From NCBI RefSeq assembly GCF_947302755.1, contig NZ_CAMYWM010000011.1:1-35186 (forward strand): a stretch of DNA of 35,186 nt, in the 5' to 3' direction. The DNA comes from an uncultured Anaerovibrio sp. (GTDB lineage Bacteria; Bacillota; Negativicutes; Selenomonadales; Selenomonadaceae). The notes beneath the pieces were generated by a model. The model was not told the DNA's origin and made no database searches. It saw nothing but the letters and a program-made list of their open reading frames with translations. The position numbers and the translations under genes were made by a program. Shown here piece after piece: positions 8,388 through 15,818 of this stretch; the stretch's first letter is position 1, and each line of letters begins with the position of its first letter.

Positions 8388-8566
8388 GGCAGTAAATATC
8401 ACCTGTAGCACGGATTAAATCACTAAAAATTTTCCTTGCTTTCATATAGTGAAAAAATCATAACTCGCGTCGCTCAAACAAATGATTTTTTCCACTAATA
8501 CTAAGGTATAGCAAGTAAATTTTTTAACGTGATTTATCCTATTGCTCCAGGTGATTATTTACTGCC
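8388..8566. repeat. Long fold-back element (copy 1) with conserved 19-nt loop
   Basis: A nested inverted repeat about 180 bp long fills most of the space between ade and the phosphodiesterase gene. Arms from outside in: GGCAGTAAAT/ATTTACTGCC, TCACCTG/CAGGTGA, TAAATCAC/GTGATTTA, AAATTTT/AAATTT, TTGCT/AGCAA, and AAAAAATCAT/ATGATTTTTT. These enclose the loop AACTCGCGTCGCTCAAACA (about 8462-8480). A second element of the same design with the same loop lies at 34786-34950. No ORF is present. It could be a MITE-like element, a structured RNA or a double terminator; no terminal duplication was identified. Confidence 0.8.
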
Positions 8567-8640
8567 TTTTGTATTACATCTCTTTAATAAAACATTTTTG
8601 TCCGTGATAATGGTGGTGGTTCACTGCCTTTTCTTCTTAA

Positions 8641-9117
8641 TCATAGGTGAAAATGCTCCACCTGCACCTTATCCCCTTCTATGTTCAGCACCATAAAGGA
8701 CTGGGCCTTCCCATCCCTGGGATGGGACACACTGCCGGGATTAATCACCAGACAATCCGCCCCCTCATCAATCTCCGCCACATGGGTATGACCGTATACG
8801 GCAATATCCGCCCCCTTGCTGATAGCTGCCTCCCGCAGCAGGGCTTTATCCCGTTTTACACCGTAAATATGACCGTGGGTCAGGAAAAGCCTGTGCCTCC
8901 CCAGCTCCACCACTGCTTCATCATCAACGCCGCTGCTGGGCCAATCGCAATTGCCCGCCACATTGATTACCCGTTTGTCCGTTACCATGGCCAGATATTC
9001 CGCATCGCCGATCAAATCCCCGGCATGAAGCCAGCAATCCACTTCCCCGGCCCGCTCCACGGCCTGGTCCACCGCCATGGTATTGCCATGACTGTCACTC
9101 ATTACGCCTACTCTCAT
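8641..9117 (-). CDS. YfcE/MJ0936-family metallophosphoesterase
   Basis: Product of 158 aa, the usual size. All metallophosphoesterase motifs are visible in order: SDSHGN (residues 7-12), HAGD, GNCD, THGH and YGHTHV. These ligate a dinuclear metal centre, and the family hydrolyses phosphodiesters. The ATG overlaps the stop of rdgB by 4 nt (ATGA), so the two are translationally coupled. The rdgB-phosphodiesterase pairing is common in Firmicutes. The physiological substrate is not known. Confidence 0.92.
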   Translation of the reverse strand: MRVGVMSDSHGNTMAVDQAVERAGEVDCWLHAGDLIGDAEYLAMVTDKRVINVAGNCDWPSSGVDDEAVVELGRHRLFLTHGHIYGVKRDKALLREAAISKGADIAVYGHTHVAEIDEGADCLVINPGSVSHPRDGKAQSFMVLNIEGDKVQVEHFHL

Positions 9118-9707
9118 TTCAAATGCTCCTTTAACAGCACAGCCATTTTCCCCAGGGCCTCCCCCCGATGACTGATGGCATCCTTTTCGGATAGGGTCAG
9201 CTCCGCCATGGACCTGTCGCCAACATAAAAATACGGATCATAGCCGAAGCCCCCGTTTCCCCGGGCCTCCAGACGGATTATCCCCTCACAGGAGCCCTGG
9301 GTCTGCAGCACCCTGCCCTCCCTATCCACAAGGGTCAGGGCGCACTGAAAGGCCGCCGGGGAGCTGTCCAGCCCCCGCTTACGGAGCTCCGCCACCAGCT
9401 TGGCATTATTCGAGGTATCATCTGCATTTTCCCCGGAATAACGGGCCGAATATACGCCAGGCGCCCCTCCCAGTGCCTCCACCTCCAGACCGGAATCATC
9501 AGCCAGGCAGGCCATACCGGTCATTTCCTGATAATGACGGGCCTTTTTCAGGGAATTTTCCATAAATGTCACCCCGTCCTCCACCGCCTCGGGAATATCA
9601 CCGTCTATATCAGCCAGGGAAATCAGCTCCACCGGCAAATCACTAAAGGCATTCTGCATTTCCCTGACCTTCCCCTTATTTCTGGTGGCAATTACTATCC
9701 TTGTCAT
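9114..9707 (-). CDS. rdgB: XTP/dITP diphosphatase (RdgB/HAM1 family)
   Basis: Product of 197 aa. Diagnostic motifs: IATRNKGKVREM at the N-terminus (substrate phosphate loop), ADDSGLEV with the metal-binding acidic residues, GGAPGVYSARY, GFGYDPYF and the C-terminal SHRGEAL purine-binding motif. The enzyme removes deaminated purine nucleotides (ITP, dITP, XTP) from the pool. It is translationally coupled to the downstream phosphoesterase. The ribosome binding site upstream of the ATG is weak; an AGAAGGG lies further out than usual. Confidence 0.96.
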   Translation of the reverse strand: MTRIVIATRNKGKVREMQNAFSDLPVELISLADIDGDIPEAVEDGVTFMENSLKKARHYQEMTGMACLADDSGLEVEALGGAPGVYSARYSGENADDTSNNAKLVAELRKRGLDSSPAAFQCALTLVDREGRVLQTQGSCEGIIRLEARGNGGFGYDPYFYVGDRSMAELTLSEKDAISHRGEALGKMAVLLKEHLK

Positions 9708-9733
9708 AAAACTAAATCAAACCCTTCTCCATT

Positions 9734-9768
9734 AATAAAGGCCCATCTGGCACATACCAAACGGGCCT
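9734..9768 (-). terminator. Probable rho-independent terminator
   Basis: On the minus strand AGGCCCGT pairs with ATGGGCCT, followed by TTATTAAT. It lies between the small protein gene ending at 9792 and rdgB. The T-run is modest. Confidence 0.6.
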
Positions 9769-9791
9769 CGGCTAATTATACCATACTGCCA

Positions 9792-10232
9792 TTACATATT
9801 GAACAGCTCTTCGGCGATACTGAATTTTGGCTTCAGAACCATTGCCTGCCGGGACGTCAGAAGCATACCATCCCCGTCCCTGGGTATAGGCTTATTCTTG
9901 TCCACCACGTATTCCATATGAGGCGGCTTATGCTCTACGCTCTTCACCTTGCCGTCCACATACTCCGTAATGCGGATACTGCCGTCAGGCATTACCCGCC
10001 GCACAATTTCCGTAACCGCTACCTGGGCCTGAACCTGTTGGAGGGCCGCCCTTTCCTCCATCATTTCCGCAAGGGTATCACTAATGGTGCCCAGCTTTTG
10101 CGTCAGAATTTTCTTAAAGGACTCCACCTGAATGGAGGCTGGGGCAGCCGTACTGCTGCCCTCCTTTTCCCTGGTGTCCGCCAAAAGCTCCGCCGTCCCC
10201 ATATTCATGGAGCTGCCTGTCCTTACTGACAT
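9792..10232 (-). CDS. Conserved-type small protein of unknown function (146 aa)
   Basis: The ATG is preceded by GGAAGGTGAAGG. No signal peptide or membrane segment. The first 30 residues are Ser/Ala/Gly-rich and probably disordered, about 36-75 is a helical stretch likely to form a coiled coil (KKILTQKL..ISDTLAEMMEERAALQQVQ), and 80-112 is a beta-rich segment with the pattern PDGSIRITEYVDGKV. The C-terminus is Met-rich. I do not recognise a named family. It appears to be transcribed alone, between the aminotransferase gene upstream and a terminator downstream. Confidence 0.75.
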   Translation of the reverse strand: MSVRTGSSMNMGTAELLADTREKEGSSTAAPASIQVESFKKILTQKLGTISDTLAEMMEERAALQQVQAQVAVTEIVRRVMPDGSIRITEYVDGKVKSVEHKPPHMEYVVDKNKPIPRDGDGMLLTSRQAMVLKPKFSIAEELFNM

Positions 10233-10324
10233 ACCTTCACCTTCCCTTTGCCATACCGCAAATTTCGGTGCCTTCCCTAGCCTGCATACATCCTATGCCA
10301 TAGTATCGTCATTTATCCCTTGAA

Positions 10325-10351
10325 AAATAAGGCCTCTGCCGCCTTTATTTG
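10325..10351 (-). terminator. Terminator overlapping the aminotransferase stop codon
   Basis: On the minus strand AAATAAAGGC pairs with GCCTTATTT, followed by TTTC. The left arm includes the TAA stop of the aminotransferase gene. Confidence 0.55.
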
Positions 10352-11538
10352 CCGTATTCCGCCGCCAGCCTCTTAAAGGCCGGAATGGAACGCCTGATGG
10401 TATCCTCCTTAATACAGTATGCCGCCCTGAAATAACCTGGACAGCCAAAATCAGCGCCGGGAACCAGCAGCAGATCATATTTTTTGGCCCGTTCACAGAA
10501 GGCATAATCATCCTCCTCCAGGGCCTTTGGGAAGAGATAAAAGGCTCCCTGAGGCTTCTGGCAGGTAAAGCCGGCTTCAATCAGCCCGTCATACAGCAGC
10601 TGGCCATTGCGCTCATAATCGGCAATATTGGCCGGCTCATCCACACAGCGGGCCACCACCCGCTGAAACAGGGAGGAGGCATTGACATGGGTCAATACCC
10701 GGGCGGCACCGGCTATGGCCCCATAAACACGGCCAAAATCCGCCACCTCATCAGGCACCACAATATACCCAATGCGTTCTCCGGGCAGGGACAGGGATTT
10801 ACTCCAGGAATAGCATACCAGCGTATTCTTGTAATAATTAGGAATATATGGCACTTTCAGCCCGCCGTATACCAGCTCACGATATGGTTCATCGGATATG
10901 ATGAAAATAGGATGGCCGTATTCCTGCTCCTTTTTCACCAGAATAGCCGCCAAATGGCTGATGGTTTCCTCGGAATATACAACCCCGCTTGGATTATTGG
11001 GGGAATTGACAATAACCGCCCTGGTATCAGCCGAAAGCATTTCCTCAAATTTATCAAATTGAATCTGAAAATTCTCCTGATTGGCCGGAACCACCGTCAA
11101 ATCAGCTCCCACAGCCTCTACAAAGCATTTGTATTCCGGAAAATATGGGGCAAAGGTAATAAACTCACTGTGGCCCTCATCCTCAGTCAGTGCCTTGAAG
11201 CAAATGGTGATGGCCGCCGCCGCCCCGGAGGTCATAAACAAATTCTTCCCCCCAAAGCCGGTACCAAACCGGCGGTTGATGCTTTGGGCAATGGTTTCCC
11301 GCACCTGTGGGTCCCCAGGTGCTACCGTATAGCCATGCAAGGCCACTGAATCCATTTCCCCAAGTATATCTATAATCGCCTGCTTTACGGCTTCCGGTGC
11401 CGGTACATTGGGATTGCCAATGGAAAAGTCATACACATTGTCCTCCCCCACCTGGGCCGCCCGCTTGCGGCCAAATTCAAAAATCGTTCTGATGGTGGAC
11501 TTTTTGGTGCCCAATACATAGCTTTTTTCTGAAACCAT
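10345..11538 (-). CDS. PLP-dependent class I/II aminotransferase
   Basis: Product of 397 aa, typical of fold-type I aminotransferases (aspartate aminotransferase-like subgroup). Visible features: FSIGNPNVPAP near residue 40, GYTVAPGDPQVRE, the cofactor-contact segment TSGAAAAI, NSPNNPSG, SDEPYRELVY (Asp contacting the pyridine nitrogen), and SWSKSLSLPGERIGY, where the Lys forms the Schiff base with PLP and the following Arg binds cofactor phosphate. Substrate specificity cannot be fixed from sequence. It follows the ahbA/ahbB pair but a strong terminator separates them. Confidence 0.93.
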   Translation of the reverse strand: MVSEKSYVLGTKKSTIRTIFEFGRKRAAQVGEDNVYDFSIGNPNVPAPEAVKQAIIDILGEMDSVALHGYTVAPGDPQVRETIAQSINRRFGTGFGGKNLFMTSGAAAAITICFKALTEDEGHSEFITFAPYFPEYKCFVEAVGADLTVVPANQENFQIQFDKFEEMLSADTRAVIVNSPNNPSGVVYSEETISHLAAILVKKEQEYGHPIFIISDEPYRELVYGGLKVPYIPNYYKNTLVCYSWSKSLSLPGERIGYIVVPDEVADFGRVYGAIAGAARVLTHVNASSLFQRVVARCVDEPANIADYERNGQLLYDGLIEAGFTCQKPQGAFYLFPKALEEDDYAFCERAKKYDLLLVPGADFGCPGYFRAAYCIKEDTIRRSIPAFKRLAAEYGK

Positions 11539-11602
11539 ACCTGTTACCCCGCTTCCTAATTTATGGATATCCTAAAAAAATATACAATTACCCGATAATT
11601 AT

Positions 11603-11653
11603 ACAATAAAAATAGGTGTAAGGCCAGTTTTTTACACTGACTTTACACCCTAT
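11603..11653 (-). terminator. Rho-independent terminator after ahbB
   Basis: On the minus strand ATAGGGTGTAAAG..CAGT pairs with ACTG..CTTACACCTAT, followed directly by TTTTTATTG. It closes the ahbA-ahbB transcript. Confidence 0.85.
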
Positions 11654-11655
11654 GT

Positions 11656-12129
11656 TTACTCCATGAAGTACTTCATGCTGGTTTTTTTCCATTCCTTTTC
11701 CGTGAATTGCAGCTCGTACTGACTTATACCCGTTTCCTCAGACAGCTCCCTGGCAAACTGAATGCAGCTCTCCGGGGTATCCATATGAATCATGGTATAA
11801 AAATTATATGGCCAGTCCGGCGCAGTATTCCGGTCATAGCAATGGGTAACCTCGCTGTGGGCACACATCTTGGCCGCCACCTCATCCATTCTCTCCGGCG
11901 GAACCACCCATACGATCAGGGCATTGGCCCTGTAGCCCACCTCCACGTGGCGGAGGACCGCCCCCATCTTTCTGAGGATGCCTTCCTGCTTCATTTCCTC
12001 CAGCCGTTGCAGCAGCTCCCCCTGGGAAATACCGATCTTCTCAGCTATCTCCTTATAAGGCTCGGAGCAAATGGGAAAATCGCTCTGCAGTGCCCTTACA
12101 ATTTTTTTGTCCTGCTCGGAAATACTCAT
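11656..12129 (-). CDS. ahbB: Siroheme decarboxylase subunit AhbB (Lrp/AsnC-like fold)
   Basis: Product of 157 aa. N-terminal winged-helix of the Lrp/AsnC type, then a ferredoxin-like domain carrying family hallmarks: GAVLRHVEVGYRANALIVW, THCYDRN, WPYNFYTMIH and a C-terminal EWKKTSMKYF. In sulfate reducers and archaea AhbA/AhbB together decarboxylate siroheme to didecarboxysiroheme on the alternative heme route; related proteins serve in heme d1 synthesis. I chose ATG 12129 (GAGG 6 nt upstream); GTG at 12141 overlapping the ahbA stop is an alternative. The gene is coupled to ahbA. If the rest of the Ahb pathway is missing from the genome, a regulatory role would be the alternative. Confidence 0.85.
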   Translation of the reverse strand: MSISEQDKKIVRALQSDFPICSEPYKEIAEKIGISQGELLQRLEEMKQEGILRKMGAVLRHVEVGYRANALIVWVVPPERMDEVAAKMCAHSEVTHCYDRNTAPDWPYNFYTMIHMDTPESCIQFARELSEETGISQYELQFTEKEWKKTSMKYFME

Positions 12130-12137
12130 ACCCGGCC

Positions 12138-12593
12138 TCACTTCAACCTAAATTGCACATTTATCTTGTATTTCTTTTGGGAATACAAATCCAATAAGCG
12201 GATAACCCCAGGCAATGCCCTTATATCAGTCAAAATCTGCCTGCGCCGCTCATCGCAATTGGTTATAATGGTAAACCACAGCATATAGCCACAGGTCCGC
12301 TGATAATTGTGGGTCACCTCAGGATAGGCATTAATCCTGTTGGCCACCTCTGATACCAAAGCCGGCTCAATTTTGGCCGCCACCAGGGTTCCACTGTATC
12401 CCAGCTTATCCGAATTAAAGAAGGCACCCAGCTTGCGGATATAGCCGGCCTCCTTCAGCTCCTGCAGGCGGTTAATTACCCTATCCTCGGATACCCCCAA
12501 TTCCTCAGCCATAGCCACATATGGCTTGGGAACAAACTGTACCCCCCCCTGCAATATGTTGAGAAGCTGTTTATCAAAGGCATTTAGCTCCAT
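12138..12593 (-). CDS. ahbA: Siroheme decarboxylase subunit AhbA (Lrp/AsnC-like fold)
   Basis: Product of 151 aa, paired with and paralogous to AhbB. It begins with an Lrp-like winged helix (FDKQLLNILQ, YVAMAEELGVSEDRVINRL, IRKLGAFF). The ferredoxin-like half shows LGYSGTLVAAKI, NAYPEVTHNYQR and YMLWFTII, which fit AhbA. Expected role: one subunit of the heterodimer that removes two acetate carboxyl groups from siroheme. It is the first gene of a two-gene unit that ends in the terminator at 11603-11653. No ahbC or ahbD is in the window. Confidence 0.83.
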   Translation of the reverse strand: MELNAFDKQLLNILQGGVQFVPKPYVAMAEELGVSEDRVINRLQELKEAGYIRKLGAFFNSDKLGYSGTLVAAKIEPALVSEVANRINAYPEVTHNYQRTCGYMLWFTIITNCDERRRQILTDIRALPGVIRLLDLYSQKKYKINVQFRLK

Positions 12594-12612
12594 ATACTCT
12601 CCCTATCCTTCA

Positions 12613-12658
12613 CCCTAAAAATAAAGCTCCCCTGCCCTCAAGCAAAGGAGCCTTTATT
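12613..12658 (-). terminator. Terminator downstream of engB
   Basis: On the minus strand AATAAAGGCTCC pairs with GGAGCTTTATT, followed by TTTTAGG. It probably ends the clpX-independent lon-engB transcript, about 130 nt after the engB stop. Confidence 0.65.
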
Positions 12659-12710
12659 ATTTTATCAAATACATGGTTTATCAGTCAAGAAAAAGTGAAG
12701 CCTATTCATT

Positions 12711-12770
12711 TTTATCCGATGCTAACGGGTGCTAAGACTCCCTCCTCTAAGGTGGGAATTAAGCACCCGT
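12711..12770. repeat. 60-bp palindromic dispersed repeat, copy 1
   Basis: The core is ACGGGTGCT (12725-12733) against AGCACCCGT (12762-12770) with an inner CTCCC/GGGA stem, plus an asymmetric tail TTTATCCGATGCTA on one side. The reverse complement reappears at 25210-25269 with the same 60-nt length. It lies between engB and its terminator. Confidence 0.85.
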
Positions 12771-12791
12771 AACGCCCTGGATAATCCCGCA

Positions 12792-13424
12792 CTAAGCCTC
12801 GTCCTCCAGCAGGCAATCAGCAATTACCTCCAACAGCTCCTGCCGACCCACATTTTTTACGGAGGAATAGGGCAGCACATCCAGCTCAGGTATCCCCAAG
12901 GCCCCCTTTATCCGGGCGATGCTTTTCGCCACAGCATTTTTGCTCAGCTTATCCACCTTGGTGGCAATCACCAATACAGGCAGGTTGTGCTCCACCAGCC
13001 AGCGAAACATCTCCACATCGGAGGCCATAGGCTCGTGGCGGCTGTCAATAAGCTGACACACAAATTGCAGATCCTCAGAGCCCAGCAGATACTCATTGAT
13101 AAATTTGCTCCACAGCTTACGCCGCTGGGCCCCGGTCTTGGCGTAGCCGTAGCCGGGCAAATCCACCAGATAAAAGTCCCGCCTGTCAGGACTATCATCT
13201 ATTTTGGCCCCAATTTCATAAAAATTGATGGTCTGGGTCTTCCCGGGCTGACTGGATACCCTGGCCAGCTGATTTACCCTGGTGAGGGAATTAATCAGGG
13301 AGGATTTGCCCACATTGGAACGGCCAATAAACACGATTTCCTTGCGGTGAATTTCAGGATATTGCTCCGGCTTGACGGCGGAGGCCAGGTATTTTCCCTG
13401 GGTGATAATAATCTTCTCTGCCAT
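12792..13424 (-). CDS. engB: Ribosome biogenesis GTP-binding protein EngB/YsxC
   Basis: Product of 210 aa. TRAFAC-class GTPase motifs: G1 GRSNVGKSS near 34-42, G2 Thr in KTQTINFY, G3 DLPGYGYAK, G4 TKVDKLSK, G5 SSVK. EngB acts in late assembly of the 50S subunit. GAGG sits 5 nt before the ATG and the gene begins 7 nt after the lon reading frame ends, the usual lon-engB order. It ends in TAG, which shows that TAG is used as a normal stop here. Confidence 0.96.
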   Translation of the reverse strand: MAEKIIITQGKYLASAVKPEQYPEIHRKEIVFIGRSNVGKSSLINSLTRVNQLARVSSQPGKTQTINFYEIGAKIDDSPDRRDFYLVDLPGYGYAKTGAQRRKLWSKFINEYLLGSEDLQFVCQLIDSRHEPMASDVEMFRWLVEHNLPVLVIATKVDKLSKNAVAKSIARIKGALGIPELDVLPYSSVKNVGRQELLEVIADCLLEDEA

Positions 13425-13431
13425 AGCTGCC

Positions 13432-14022
13432 TCACTTTAACAGGGCATTTTCCAAGACCTTGTCCACATGATCCACAGGAATAAACTCCAGCTTTTCCCG
13501 GACATTTTCCGGAATTTCCTCTATATCCCGCCGATTATCCTCTGGAAGTATAATGGTCTTGATCCCCTCACGGTAGGCCGCCAAAACCTTTTCCTTCAGA
13601 CCGCCTATGGCCAGCACCCGACCGCGGATGGTAATCTCGCCGGTCATGGCCACATCACTGCGCACCTTGCGGCCCGTCAGGGCAGACACCATAGCCGTGG
13701 CCATGGTAATACCCGCCGAAGGGCCATCCTTCGGTACGGCACCCTCAGGAAAATGAATATGTATATCATTTTCCTCATAGAATTTTGGTGACAACTTTAA
13801 CTTTTTCTGACGGCTGCGAATGTAGGACAGGGCCGCCTGGGCGGATTCCTTCATCACATCCCCCAGCTTGCCGGTGAGGATAAGATGGCCCTTGCCGGGG
13901 AACACATTTACCTCCGTAGGCAGTATGTCGCCCCCTACCTGGGTCCAGGCCATACCAGTACACAGGCCCACCTCCGGCTTGCGCTTTTCCTTGTTATGGT
14001 GATACTTGGTTTTGCCCAGCAC
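13432..14022 (-). CDS. lon: Lon protease, C-terminal proteolytic part, separated from the ATPase part by an in-frame TAG
   Basis: This 196-aa segment is in the same frame and directly continuous with the upstream ATPase part; only the TAG at 14023-14025 separates them. It carries the whole Lon protease domain: [10 protein letters not shown], the catalytic Ser at residue 102 in PKDGPSAGI and the catalytic Lys at 145 in [10 protein letters not shown], with the normal 43-residue spacing. No further lesion is visible. If translated alone it must start at the GTG immediately after TAG (14022), for which I see no ribosome binding site, so reinitiation, suppression, a true null allele or a sequence error are the options. 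Parts plus stop add up to a normal full-length Lon of about 770 aa. Confidence 0.75.
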   Translation of the reverse strand: MLGKTKYHHNKEKRKPEVGLCTGMAWTQVGGDILPTEVNVFPGKGHLILTGKLGDVMKESAQAALSYIRSRQKKLKLSPKFYEENDIHIHFPEGAVPKDGPSAGITMATAMVSALTGRKVRSDVAMTGEITIRGRVLAIGGLKEKVLAAYREGIKTIILPEDNRRDIEEIPENVREKLEFIPVDHVDKVLENALLK

Positions 14023-15744
14023 CTACACAAGATTTTTGGTGGTAACGCTGACCGAATCCACTTCACCCTCCACCAGCTTTTTGGCCACCTTACGGCACAG
14101 CTGGCCAATAACCCGCTCCAGCTCCCGGACACCGGCTTCCCGGGTATATTCCGTAATAAGCCGCTGAATTACTCCGGCCCCGATGTGCAGGTTCTTCTTG
14201 CTGAGGCCATTGGCCTCGTGCTGGCGGGGCACAAGATACCGTTTGGCTATCTCCAGCTTCTCCTGCTCTGTATAGCTGGACAGGGTAATAATCTCCATAC
14301 GATCCCGCAATGGACCTGGGATGTTCCCCAGATTATTGGCGGTAACAATCCAAAGAACCTGAGACAGGTCAAAGGGCAGCTCCACATAATGATCGCTGAA
14401 GGTATTGTTTTGGGCTGGATCCAGCACCTCCAGCAGGGCTGAGGTAGGATCCCCCTTATAATCAGCCGCCATCTTGTCCACCTCATCCAGCAAAAATACG
14501 GGATTTCTGGTACCGCTCTTTTTCAGGGCGGCCAAAATACGGCCCGGCATAGCTCCTACATAGGTGCGGCGATGACCCCGGATTTCTGCCTCATCCCGAA
14601 CGCCACCCAGGGAGGCCCGGACAAACTTCCGGTTAAGGGCCCGGGCAACCGAGCTGGCCAGGGAGGTCTTGCCTACCCCCGGCGGCCCCACCAGACACAT
14701 AATAGGGGCATTCTGGCCGGAGGTAAGCTGACGCACCGCCAGATATTCCAAAATCCGTTCCTTGACCTTTTCCAGGCCGTAATGGTCCTTATTTAACACA
14801 TCTGCGGCCTTTTTAATATCCTTATTATCCTCGGTGGTCTTGTTCCACGGCATATCCAGCAGGGTGTCAATATAGGTGGTAATAACACTTGCCTCCTGGG
14901 ACATATTGCCGGCCCGCTCCAACCGGGTGATTTCCTTGTTGATGGTCTTCACCACCTCATCAGGATATTTTTCGGCCCGCATACGCTTGCGATAGCCTTC
15001 AATATCCCCCTGAACGCCATCCTTGTCCCCCAGCTCATTGTGAATAGCCTTTACCTTCTCCCGAAGATAATATTCCTTCTGTACCTTTTCAATCTGCTTG
15101 CGAACCCGGCCGCTAACCTTTTTCTCAATGTCCAGAATTTCCCGTTCGCGCTTCAGCACCCCATAGAGCCGTTCCAGACGGGTCTTTATGTCAATGCACT
15201 CCAGCAGCTCCTGACGCTCCTCCAGCTTCAGGTTAAGGTGGCCGGCAATCATATCCGCCAGACGGCCCGCATCAGAAATAATGGACACAGAAACAATGGC
15301 ATCCGCCGGTATCTTGCGGCTGCTCTTGACCCATTGCTCAAATTCATGAACAACCACCCGGACCAAGGCCTCCATCTCCAGGCTCTGCTCCGTCACATCC
15401 TCGTATTCGTGGACATCTACATCTATGAAATCCCCTTCATCATAGCAATTAACTATCTGGGCGCGATACAGGCCCTCCACCAGCACCCGCACCGTGCCGC
15501 CGGGCATCTTGACCAAATGCTTTATCTCTGCCACAGTACCCACGGAATACAAATCCTCAAAGCCCGGCTTTTCAATATCCGCATCCCTTTGGGCAGTAAG
15601 CATAATAACCTTATCGTCCACCATAGCCTGCTCCAGGGCAGCCACCGACTGCTCCCGGCCCGCATCCAAATGAACCATCATATATGGAAATACCATCATC
15701 CCGCGGAGGGGCAGCAATGGCAATCTTCTCAATTCACCCTTCAA
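14023..15744 (-). CDS. lon: Lon protease, N-terminal and AAA+ ATPase part, ending at an in-frame TAG
   Basis: Product of 573 aa. The N-terminal substrate-recognition domain begins at about residue 7 (LPLLPLRGMMVFP), followed by a coiled-coil region around 200-240 and the AAA+ module: Walker A GPPGVGKT at 353-360, Walker B FLLDEVDK, sensor-1 VTANN and the Arg/sensor-2 region. It stops with TTKNLV then TAG, at the linker where Lon normally continues into the protease domain. The start is TTG at 15744 behind a strong AGGAGGTG; there is no nearby ATG. It lies downstream of clpX with a terminator between. ATPase parts without a protease can still act as chaperones, but that is speculation here. 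Confidence 0.78.
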   Translation of the reverse strand: MKGELRRLPLLPLRGMMVFPYMMVHLDAGREQSVAALEQAMVDDKVIMLTAQRDADIEKPGFEDLYSVGTVAEIKHLVKMPGGTVRVLVEGLYRAQIVNCYDEGDFIDVDVHEYEDVTEQSLEMEALVRVVVHEFEQWVKSSRKIPADAIVSVSIISDAGRLADMIAGHLNLKLEERQELLECIDIKTRLERLYGVLKREREILDIEKKVSGRVRKQIEKVQKEYYLREKVKAIHNELGDKDGVQGDIEGYRKRMRAEKYPDEVVKTINKEITRLERAGNMSQEASVITTYIDTLLDMPWNKTTEDNKDIKKAADVLNKDHYGLEKVKERILEYLAVRQLTSGQNAPIMCLVGPPGVGKTSLASSVARALNRKFVRASLGGVRDEAEIRGHRRTYVGAMPGRILAALKKSGTRNPVFLLDEVDKMAADYKGDPTSALLEVLDPAQNNTFSDHYVELPFDLSQVLWIVTANNLGNIPGPLRDRMEIITLSSYTEQEKLEIAKRYLVPRQHEANGLSKKNLHIGAGVIQRLITEYTREAGVRELERVIGQLCRKVAKKLVEGEVDSVSVTTKNLV

Positions 15745-15770
15745 TTAAAACACCTCCTGGTGCAATATCC

Positions 15771-15806
15771 AAAATAAATATAGACGTTGCTCCAGCAACG
15801 TCTATA
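15771..15806 (-). terminator. Perfect-palindrome terminator between clpX and lon
   Basis: TATAGACGTTGCT (15779-15791) is followed, after CC, by its exact reverse complement (15794-15806). On the minus strand it is followed by TTTATTTT. It ends or attenuates the clpP-clpX transcript just before the lon ribosome binding site. Confidence 0.88.
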
Positions 15807-15818
15807 GTAATTCACCAC

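Noticed and set aside
14023-14025. Amber codon in lon as evidence for pyrrolysine or genome-wide TAG recoding
   Set aside because: Several intact genes in the window (engB, lysR, the 121-aa regulator, the binding lipoprotein) end naturally in TAG, and no pyl gene or insertion structure was seen.
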